This document shows, one piece after another, positions 16,058 to 22,097 of a stretch of 22,097 bases of DNA. The notes beneath the pieces are model-generated. The model searched no databases. It was not told where the DNA came from and saw nothing but the letters and a program-made list of their open reading frames with translations. Both the position numbers and the translations under genes were made by a program. The stretch is from UBA3537 sp045561735 (GTDB lineage Bacteria; Bacteroidota; Bacteroidia; Flavobacteriales; Flavobacteriaceae): assembly GCA_045561735.1 (NCBI GenBank), contig JBJKXC010000033.1, forward strand, positions 1 through 22,097, read 5' to 3'. Numbering within the stretch: position 1 is the stretch's first letter; every line of letters starts with the position of its first letter.

Positions 16058-16855
16058 ATGAACAGGATAGATTTTTCAAATTTACTGGCCTTGCCTTCAA
16101 AACTGAAACAAGAGGAAACTTCGGCTGTGTATTCAATTATAAAAGAATATCCTTACTTCCAAGCGGCTAGAGCTCTTTACTTAAAAGGGCTTAAAAACGA
16201 AGGAAGTTTCAAATACAATAAAACCCTAAAAACTACTGCCGCCTACACTTCTGATCGCAGTATTTTATTTGATTTTATTACCTCTGAGGCCTTTTCACAA
16301 AATACTGCTTCAGAACAAATAAAGCACAATCACGAAGGCTTAAAAACCATTAAAGTTACAGCCTTTGAAGACATTTCAAACCGACAAATATCAAAAATTG
16401 CGGCCATTGAAGTTGAAAATAAAAACGATGCCCATAAAACCACACTCAAGATAGGAGCTCCTTTAGAATTTAAAAAGGGAGAAACTTATCCTTTTTCAAA
16501 ATGGCTTCAGCTTACCAATTTATCTCCGATTGATAGATCTAATGATTTCAGTAAAAAAATAATCAAAAAACATCAAACAAAACAAAAACTTATCGATGAC
16601 TTTATTGAAAAAAGTCCAAAAATAAAGCCTGTTAAAAAATTGGAACCTATAAAAAATTTGGCAGAAAAACCAATTATTGATTCGGATTTACTAATGACCG
16701 AAACCCTGGCAAGAATTTATCTAGAACAAAAAAACTATGAAAAAGCTCTTCAGTCCTACAAGATTTTAAGTTTGAAATATCCAGAAAAAAGTAGTTTATT
16801 TGCAGACCAAATAAATGCAATAAAGAAATTACAAGAAAAAAATAAAATATCATGA
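16058..16855 (+). CDS. TPR-containing protein of unknown function
   Basis: This 265-residue soluble protein has no signal peptide. The N-terminal 80 residues (for example IKEYPYFQAARALYLKGLK, about 27-45) look like a helical conserved domain found in Bacteroidota at this position. A lysine-rich, probably disordered middle follows. One clear TPR unit is seen at about 213-247 (LARIYLEQKNYEKALQSYKILSLKYPEKS). TPRs bind other proteins, so a scaffold or adaptor role is likely but the partner is unknown. It starts one base after lptE and its end overlaps secG by four bases (ATGA), so translation of the two is coupled. The neighbours suggest an envelope or secretion link, but this is only inference. 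Confidence 0.8.
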   Translation: MNRIDFSNLLALPSKLKQEETSAVYSIIKEYPYFQAARALYLKGLKNEGSFKYNKTLKTTAAYTSDRSILFDFITSEAFSQNTASEQIKHNHEGLKTIKVTAFEDISNRQISKIAAIEVENKNDAHKTTLKIGAPLEFKKGETYPFSKWLQLTNLSPIDRSNDFSKKIIKKHQTKQKLIDDFIEKSPKIKPVKKLEPIKNLAEKPIIDSDLLMTETLARIYLEQKNYEKALQSYKILSLKYPEKSSLFADQINAIKKLQEKNKIS

Positions 16856-17193
16856 GTACTTTTTCAATATTTTTAGTATTAATCGTCATTGTAGCCTTTT
16901 TGCTAGTCGTGGTAATAATGGTACAAAACCCGAAGGGGGGTGGACTCTCCTCGTCTTTTGGAGGTGGTGGTGCTCAGCAACTTGGAGGGGTCAAAAAAAC
17001 GACTGATTTTTTAGACAAAAGTACTTGGGCTCTTGCCATCCTTCTGTTGGCGCTCATACTCCTGTCCAATGTAGCTATCGAAGGACCTGACTCAAATCTT
17101 GAATCAAAAGCATTGGATTTAGACAGCAATACAACAGCACCAGCACCTGAAGCTGCTCCTGAAGAAATTCCATTAAAAGACGCTACAAAATAA
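16852..17193 (+). CDS. secG: Preprotein translocase subunit SecG
   Basis: This 113-residue protein has the SecG layout: first transmembrane helix (about 3-23), the conserved loop VQNPKGGGLSSSFGG (about 24-38), a glycine-rich cytoplasmic connection, and a second helix (about 58-76, TWALAILLLALILLSN). An Ala/Pro/Glu-rich tail of about 35 residues follows, longer than in E. coli but common in Bacteroidota. SecG assists SecYE in protein export across the inner membrane. Its start overlaps the TPR gene by four bases. A hairpin terminator (17215-17242) ends the operon 22 bases after its stop. Confidence 0.93.
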   Translation: MSTFSIFLVLIVIVAFLLVVVIMVQNPKGGGLSSSFGGGGAQQLGGVKKTTDFLDKSTWALAILLLALILLSNVAIEGPDSNLESKALDLDSNTTAPAPEAAPEEIPLKDATK

Positions 17194-17214
17194 CGTTCCA
17201 CTGTAAAACTATAG

Positions 17215-17242
17215 AAATGTCAACATTTGGTTGACATTTTTT
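17215..17242 (+). terminator. Intrinsic terminator after secG
   Basis: AAATGTCAAC (17215-17224) and GTTGACATTT (17230-17239) form a perfect 10-bp stem with a five-base loop, ending in six T (17237-17242). It separates the miaB-secG operon from groESL. It is moderately GC-poor, so some readthrough is possible. Confidence 0.7.
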
Positions 17243-17290
17243 ATGACTGTAAGTTTGTCAGTTTATAAAAAATGGCACAATTTTAGAAAA
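17243..17290 (+). promoter_or_regulatory. groES: groESL promoter region with imperfect sigma-54-like element and inverted repeat
   Basis: The half-sites TGAC (17244-17247) and GTCA (17257-17260) form an inverted repeat with a nine-base spacer. TGGCAC at 17273-17278 follows. Eleven bases after the first G of its GG comes T-A-G-A (17284-17287), where the sigma-54 -12 box would read T-T-G-C. The -24 box is therefore exact but the -12 box has two mismatches. A sigma-ABfr alternative is TTTG (17254-17257) with a poor -7 box CAATTTTA (17278-17285). No CIRCE (TTAGCACTC inverted repeat) is present, so HrcA control is not supported. Which promoter works is not settled. Confidence 0.4.
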
Positions 17291-17324
17291 AAAACTAATT
17301 ATTAAACATTAAATTAATTATGAC

Positions 17325-17600
17325 ATGGCTTTAAAAATCAAACCTCTAGCAGATAGGGTTCTAGTTGAACCTATGGCTGCAGAAACCAAAACTGCTTCTG
17401 GAATTATCATCCCTGATAATGCCAAAGAAAAACCTCAAAAAGGAAAAGTTGTTGCTGTTGGTAATGGCACTAAAGACCAAAAGATGACTGTAAGTAAAGG
17501 AGATACTGTATTGTATGGCAAATATGCTGGCACAGAACTTAAACTGGAAGGTAAAGATTATCTAATTGTGCGAGAGAGTGATATCCTCGCAATTGTATAA
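17325..17600 (+). CDS. groES: Co-chaperonin GroES
   Basis: This 91-residue protein is the lid of the GroEL chamber. The family motifs are present: PLADRVLVEP near the N-terminus, the mobile loop that binds GroEL (about 17-30, ETKTASGIIIPDNA), GKVVAVGNG, and VLYGKYAGTELKLEGKDYLIVRESDILAI at the end (quoted in part by position: about 63-90). The length is normal. An out-of-frame ATG lies five bases before the true start, and the in-frame one at 17325 gives the conserved MALKIKPLADR start. groL follows 18 bases after the stop in one operon. Confidence 0.98.
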   Translation: MALKIKPLADRVLVEPMAAETKTASGIIIPDNAKEKPQKGKVVAVGNGTKDQKMTVSKGDTVLYGKYAGTELKLEGKDYLIVRESDILAIV

Positions 17601-17618
17601 TATAAAAAATTAAATAAA

Positions 17619-19250
17619 ATGGCAAAAGACATAAAATTTGATATAGACGCAAGAGACGGCTTAAAGCGTGGTGTGGATGCACTAGCGAATGCTGTAAAAG
17701 TTACACTAGGCCCTAAAGGACGTAATGTTATTATCAATAAAAGCTTTGGAGCTCCTCAAGTTACTAAAGACGGGGTTTCTGTTGCTAAAGAAGTAGAATT
17801 AGAAGACGCCCTTGAAAATATGGGCGCACAAATGGTTAAAGAGGTTGCTTCAAAAACAAATGATTTGGCAGGAGATGGCACCACTACAGCGACCGTTTTA
17901 GCTCAAGCTATTGTAAAAGAGGGACTCAAAAATGTTGCTGCTGGGGCCAATCCGATGGACTTGAAACGCGGGATTGACAAAGCTGTTGAATCTATTGTAG
18001 CTGATTTAGAAAAACAAGCTAAAAAAGTAGGTAACTCTTCAGAAAAAATCAGACAAATTGCATCCATTTCAGCAAACAATGAAGAAACAATTGGTGAGCT
18101 AATTGCTGAAGCTTTTGAAAAAGTTGGTAAAGAAGGTGTAATTACTGTTGAAGAAGCCAAAGGAACTGACACCTATGTAGACGTAGTTGAAGGTATGCAA
18201 TTTGATCGCGGATATTTGAGTCCTTACTTTGTAACCGACTCTGATAAAATGATTGCTGATTTGGAAAATCCTTACATTCTTCTATTTGATAAAAAAATAT
18301 CAAACCTACAAGAAATACTGCCAATATTAGAGCCGATAGCTCAATCTGGTCGACCACTTTTAATTATTGCTGAAGACGTTGAAGGCCAGGCCCTTGCCAC
18401 ACTAGTGGTTAACAAACTAAGAGGAGGGCTTAAAATTGCAGCTGTCAAAGCTCCTGGATTTGGGGACAGACGTAAAGCGATGCTTGAAGATATTTCTATT
18501 TTAACTGGAGGTACAGTCATCTCTGAAGAGCGAGGATTTTCTCTTGAAAATGCAGATCTAGAAATGCTGGGAACTGCAGAAACAGTTACCATTGACAAAG
18601 ACAATACAACAATTGTGAATGGATCTGGAAAAGCATCTGACATTAAGGCGCGTGTAAATCAAATCAAAAATCAAATTGAAAGTACCACAAGTGATTACGA
18701 CAGAGAAAAACTTCAAGAACGCTTGGCTAAATTAGCAGGTGGTGTTGCAGTACTTTACGTCGGAGCAGCTAGTGAAATAGAAATGAAAGAAAAGAAAGAC
18801 CGCGTTGACGATGCACTAAATGCAACGCGAGCAGCAGTTGAAGAAGGTATTGTTGCAGGTGGTGGAGTTGCGCTAGTTCGCGCTCAAAAAACACTTGACA
18901 AAATAAGTGATGTGAACCTTGATGAAGTAACTGGAATTCAGATTGTTTCAAAGGCTATTGAAGCGCCTCTAAAAACAATAGTAGACAATGCTGGTGGTGA
19001 AGGAAGCGTGGTAATAAATAAAGTGACAGAAGAAAAAGGAGACTTTGGTTACGACGCAAAAAGCGATATTTTCGTAGACATGCTTAAAGCGGGAATAATA
19101 GATCCTAAAAAAGTAACTCGGGTCGCTTTAGAAAATGCAGCATCTGTAGCTGGGATGATTCTTACCACTGAATGCGCACTGATAGACATCAAAGAAGACG
19201 CACCAGCCATGCCTCCAATGGGTGGGGGTGGAATGCCAGGAATGATGTAA
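17619..19250 (+). CDS. groL: Chaperonin GroEL
   Basis: This 543-residue subunit of the double-ring folding chaperonin has the nucleotide-binding motifs TLGPKGRNV (29-37), KDGVSVAKE (50-58, with the conserved aspartate at 51) and GDGTTTAT (85-92). GGGVAL, in the second equatorial part, is the other ATP-site motif. It ends in the Gly/Met-rich tail GGGGMPGMM that projects into the cavity. The length and start are as expected, and only one groL copy is in the window. It is followed by a strong bidirectional terminator. Confidence 0.99.
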   Translation: MAKDIKFDIDARDGLKRGVDALANAVKVTLGPKGRNVIINKSFGAPQVTKDGVSVAKEVELEDALENMGAQMVKEVASKTNDLAGDGTTTATVLAQAIVKEGLKNVAAGANPMDLKRGIDKAVESIVADLEKQAKKVGNSSEKIRQIASISANNEETIGELIAEAFEKVGKEGVITVEEAKGTDTYVDVVEGMQFDRGYLSPYFVTDSDKMIADLENPYILLFDKKISNLQEILPILEPIAQSGRPLLIIAEDVEGQALATLVVNKLRGGLKIAAVKAPGFGDRRKAMLEDISILTGGTVISEERGFSLENADLEMLGTAETVTIDKDNTTIVNGSGKASDIKARVNQIKNQIESTTSDYDREKLQERLAKLAGGVAVLYVGAASEIEMKEKKDRVDDALNATRAAVEEGIVAGGGVALVRAQKTLDKISDVNLDEVTGIQIVSKAIEAPLKTIVDNAGGEGSVVINKVTEEKGDFGYDAKSDIFVDMLKAGIIDPKKVTRVALENAASVAGMILTTECALIDIKEDAPAMPPMGGGGMPGMM

Positions 19251-19263
19251 TGCTTTTGATTTT

Positions 19264-19310
19264 ACAATTAAAAAAAGCGCTTCCGAATTAGAAGCGCTTT
19301 TTTTAATTGT
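19264..19310. terminator. Perfect 20-bp bidirectional terminator between groL and the HMA gene
   Basis: Positions 19264-19283 and 19291-19310 are exact reverse complements around a seven-base loop. The stem has a GCGCTTC/GAAGCGC core flanked by seven A and seven T, so it works on both strands. It serves the convergent groL (plus) and HMA (minus) genes. Confidence 0.92.
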
Positions 19311-19316
19311 ATTTAC

Positions 19317-19673
19317 TTAATCGTTGTGGTCTTCAACAACTTTGGGATCGCGGTACTTGCAACAGGCGTACAATTGAAAATAAACTTCTTCAGGTGCCTT
19401 TAATGTATTTGTGTCGTGGCCAACCGCTGCTATATTTGTTTTTATAGCCTCTAAATCGACTTTTTTAGGATTATAAATAAGATTTAATTCATGTGTTTTT
19501 ACATTCCAAACAGCGAATTTAACCCCTTTAGTTTTTAAACAGGCTTTCTCAATGCGTGTTTTACACATTTTACATACACCATCAACTTGAATGGTTGTTT
19601 GGTAAGAATTATTTTGAGAAAATCCTATTAACGATACTAATAGCAACAACAGTGTAATTCTTATAAGTTTCAT
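19317..19673 (-). CDS. Periplasmic heavy-metal-associated (HMA) domain protein
   Basis: This 118-residue protein has a signal peptide (MKLIRITLLLLLVSLIGFSQ) and an HMA (ferredoxin-like) metal-binding domain at about 24-92. The metal motif is V33-C34-K-M-C37, as in copper chaperones and P-type ATPase N-termini. Cys45 and a C-terminal C104-C105-K-Y motif add further thiols that could bind metal. Binding a soft metal such as Cu(I) in the periplasm is likely, but the metal is not proven. It follows the TonB-dependent receptor by 18 bases on the same strand, so the two are almost certainly co-transcribed and may pass metal from the receptor to the periplasm. Confidence 0.88.
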   Translation of the reverse strand: MKLIRITLLLLLVSLIGFSQNNSYQTTIQVDGVCKMCKTRIEKACLKTKGVKFAVWNVKTHELNLIYNPKKVDLEAIKTNIAAVGHDTNTLKAPEEVYFQLYACCKYRDPKVVEDHND

Positions 19674-19691
19674 ATTTATTATATTTTATTG

Positions 19692-21932
19692 TTAATTCAA
19701 TTTAAATCGAAATCCAGCATAATAGATACTTCCAAAAATTGGACCGTATACAAAAGTACTATCAAAATTTGATCCAAATGGATTTTGCGCTCCTAAAATA
19801 GGATTGTTTTGTCTTTCATTTGTTATATTCTCTCCTCCAATATAAATCTCAAATTGATCTGAAAATACTTTTGTTATTTGGGCATTTAATGTTGAAAATG
19901 TAGATGAATTCGCAGGTAATTGAAAATTTTCAGGACTTTGTAGTGTCGATGAAAATCGCTGCTGGCCTATCCAATTGTATGTACTGTCAAATTTCCACAT
20001 TCCCCCTTTACTATTTGAAACAGTTTCATAGGAAACATTGCTAAAAAAACGTTGTTTTGGAGTGAGCGGCTTTTGCAATTCACCAATATTGAATTGTGTT
20101 TTTACATCATAATGCTTGTAAGCAGATTTAAGGTCCAATCGCTCCAAGGGCGTGTAATTAAATTCTATTTGAAGGCTGTTGGCAAAACTCTCACCAGTGA
20201 GGTTATAAAAATTTATTTCTGTGGGTGTTTCATAGTCAACTACCACTTGATTTTGAAAATCCGTTCTGTAAAAATCGATGGTTATATCGGCCTTTCTATC
20301 AAAAAGTGTAAAGCCCTGAAACATTGAAAGTCCATAATTCCATGCAATTTCAGGTTCCAACCCATAAATAACACCATTGCTGTTTTGAATATTAATGGCC
20401 CTGTTAGAGGCAAAAAACCGTTGATTTTCAGCAAAAATATTGGCCGATCGCTTTCCTCGACCAATTGAAAAACGCAAAGCAGACTTTCCCCAAGGCGTGT
20501 AACGAGCGTGCAAGCGCGGGGTTAAAAATGTTCCTAGTAAGTTGTGATGGTCCAGGCGCATTCCTGCGGTCAAATTAAGGTTCTCTAAATTATCAAATGC
20601 GTATTCAAAAAATCCTCCTATTGAATTTTCATTTCTACCAAAGGCATTATTTTCAACTTGCTCTTCATAAGCATCGTGTGAAAAGGAAATGCCTGTTTTA
20701 ATTTTGTGACGGGAATTACTTATAACAGAGTTGTACACCAAATTTGTATAGACACTTTTATGATCAATATCATAAATGCGATTGCCAAAATAAGCCGCTT
20801 GCTCGTGTTGACTGTAAGCCAACTGAAATCCCAAACTTTGGTAGGGAATTTCAGGGTTAATATAACCAAACTTGCCTGAAAAATCAAAGCGTTTGGTGTC
20901 TACTTCGCTGCCCCAGACCGTACCGCCAAATTTATGAATTGAGGGGTTGTAATCTACTTGCCCTGTTTGTTTTTGATCATCTAAAAATCGAAAATTTATT
21001 AAAGTTACAAGCCCTTTTTCAAGATTTGTATATTGCCATTTGTTCATCACATTAATTTGCTTTCCCAAAGGCATATCCAAGAAAGAATCTTTGTTTTTAT
21101 CAAAAGTCTGTTTGCGGGTGTCAGCGTGAATGTAAAAACCAGTACTCCAATTGGAATTAAGTCTTGAATTTATATGGGTATTGAGTTCCAATCGCCCATT
21201 AATTGATCCGAAAATATTCACAAATAATTTGCGGTCCGTTAATGGCTTTACAAGCTCTGCATTGATTTGTCCCGTAATGCTTTCAAAACCATTAGTGACA
21301 CTCCCAGCGCCCTTAGTAACCTGTATACTTTCAACCCAGCTGCCAGGAATAAAACTCAACCCATAAACTTGAGCAGCACCGCGTACTGATGGAATATTTT
21401 CATTAGTTATGAGAATGTAGGGGCTGTTAAGACCCAACATTTTAATTTGCTTTGTCCCAGAAACCGCATCTGAAAAATTCACATCAATTGATGGATTTGT
21501 TTCAAAACTTTCGGAAAGATTGCAGCAAGCCGCTTTCAATAGCTCTTCACTGCTAATAACGGTTATGTTTTGAGAAGCTATATAAGAAGTAGATGAAGTT
21601 TTTTGACGTGCTTTAACAACAACAGTTCCTAAACTGTCCGTAGGCTGCAGGATGATTTTTAAAAATTTAGATGGAGTTTTAACATCAATTTTTTTTGTTG
21701 CAAATCCTACATAACTTATAGCTAGTGTTTTATAGGATTTATCATAAGGTAGTAAGAAATTTCCGTCTTGATCGGAAACAGTTCCTACTGAAGAACCCTC
21801 CCAGATGACATTGGCGCCGAAAAGCGGCAACTCGATACCTTCTAAGGATATTTCAAAGATATTGCCTTTTATTTTGTCTTGAGCAAAAAGCAAAGTAGGT
21901 ATGAAATAAATTAAGATGAAAAGATTTTTCAT
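19692..21932 (-). CDS. TonB-dependent outer-membrane receptor (probable metal-related)
   Basis: This 746-residue protein has a signal peptide (about 1-18, ending LLFAQ) and a carboxypeptidase-regulatory-like beta-sandwich (about 20-97, with the typical GTVSDQDGNF and ISYVGF segments). Then come a plug domain (about 115-230, VITNENIPSV-like segment and KGAGSVTNGFESITGQIN) and a 22-strand-type barrel ending in aromatic-basic residues (FRFKLN). Such receptors import substrates across the outer membrane with TonB energy. No SusD partner is nearby, so a glycan substrate is unlikely. The HMA protein downstream points to a metal or metal complex. The plug contains an unusual Cys136-Cys137 pair. This receptor-HMA pairing is recurrent in Bacteroidota (from memory). 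Confidence 0.88.
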   Translation of the reverse strand: MKNLFILIYFIPTLLFAQDKIKGNIFEISLEGIELPLFGANVIWEGSSVGTVSDQDGNFLLPYDKSYKTLAISYVGFATKKIDVKTPSKFLKIILQPTDSLGTVVVKARQKTSSTSYIASQNITVISSEELLKAACCNLSESFETNPSIDVNFSDAVSGTKQIKMLGLNSPYILITNENIPSVRGAAQVYGLSFIPGSWVESIQVTKGAGSVTNGFESITGQINAELVKPLTDRKLFVNIFGSINGRLELNTHINSRLNSNWSTGFYIHADTRKQTFDKNKDSFLDMPLGKQINVMNKWQYTNLEKGLVTLINFRFLDDQKQTGQVDYNPSIHKFGGTVWGSEVDTKRFDFSGKFGYINPEIPYQSLGFQLAYSQHEQAAYFGNRIYDIDHKSVYTNLVYNSVISNSRHKIKTGISFSHDAYEEQVENNAFGRNENSIGGFFEYAFDNLENLNLTAGMRLDHHNLLGTFLTPRLHARYTPWGKSALRFSIGRGKRSANIFAENQRFFASNRAINIQNSNGVIYGLEPEIAWNYGLSMFQGFTLFDRKADITIDFYRTDFQNQVVVDYETPTEINFYNLTGESFANSLQIEFNYTPLERLDLKSAYKHYDVKTQFNIGELQKPLTPKQRFFSNVSYETVSNSKGGMWKFDSTYNWIGQQRFSSTLQSPENFQLPANSSTFSTLNAQITKVFSDQFEIYIGGENITNERQNNPILGAQNPFGSNFDSTFVYGPIFGSIYYAGFRFKLN

Positions 21933-22031
21933 TATATATGAATTTAAAATTATTTATAAGTTATGGGGTACACAGAATCATGCATACATCAAAAATCCAA
22001 CTAGGATTGGACATATAAAATCAGTAAATGA

Positions 22032-22097
22032 TCAAATAAGAAAAATTTGATTCCACACTTGTATATCTGCAATTAGTGGTGGGGGATTGTAGTTTGT
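22032..22097 (-). CDS. Possible C-terminus of an upstream gene (partial, unknown)
   Basis: On the minus strand the frame that ends at TGA 22032-22034 is open to the window edge and encodes 21 residues ending PPPLIADIQVWNQIFLI. The composition is protein-like and the strand agrees with the TonB receptor 99 bases downstream. It could equally be a chance open frame, since 21 codons is short. No family is recognised. Confidence 0.3.
   Translation of the reverse strand, partial: TNYNPPPLIADIQVWNQIFLI

Noticed and set aside
17194..17324. CIRCE element for HrcA control of groESL
   Set aside because: No TTAGCACTC/GAGTGCTAA pair, exact or close, was found in the region.
20052..20464. Open frames inside the TonB receptor gene on both strands
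   Set aside because: The main frame is a complete receptor; these are chance frames in AT-rich sequence.

Overview
The window comes from a low-GC member of the Bacteroidota, almost certainly a marine-type Flavobacteriaceae. The evidence is an intact gliding/type IX secretion core (gldK-gldL-gldM-gldN), Flavobacterium-like MiaB and LptE proteins, an AT-rich composition, no Shine-Dalgarno-like leaders, and several matches to the Bacteroidota promoter -7 box TAnnTTTG. No prophage, insertion sequence, CRISPR array or integration site was seen. This is conserved chromosomal backbone, not an accessory island.

Left part (1-3940), read mostly on the minus strand: the first codons of a secreted protein at the edge, the initiator tRNA-fMet with its own terminator, a small CPXCG zinc-type protein translationally coupled to an ABC-F ATPase, a decayed DUF983 gene on the plus strand, and a DAO-family FAD oxidoreductase.

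Centre (3941-12448), minus strand: topA, a ureohydrolase-fold protein that lacks the usual metal ligands, then gldK-gldL-gldM-gldN. GldL and GldM form the proton-driven inner-membrane motor. GldK (a lipoprotein) and GldN form the periplasmic ring under the outer membrane. Together they power type IX secretion and gliding. A perfect 19-bp terminator closes this unit.

Right part (12449-19310), plus strand: a divergent AT-rich promoter region, then miaB, a sigma-54 activator without a receiver domain, lptE, a TPR protein and secG, tightly packed or overlapping, ended by a terminator. groES-groL follow with a separate, unusual promoter region that has no CIRCE and carries an imperfect sigma-54-like TGGCAC element. 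A perfect 20-bp bidirectional terminator separates groL from a convergent unit.

Right end (19317-22097), minus strand: a TonB-dependent receptor and a periplasmic HMA metal-binding protein, probably a metal (copper-type) uptake or handling pair, and the possible tail of another gene at the edge.

The points most worth a second look are the multiply broken DUF983 gene, the ligand-less ureohydrolase, and a possible link between the sigma-54 activator and the groESL promoter. No convincing wholly new system was found.
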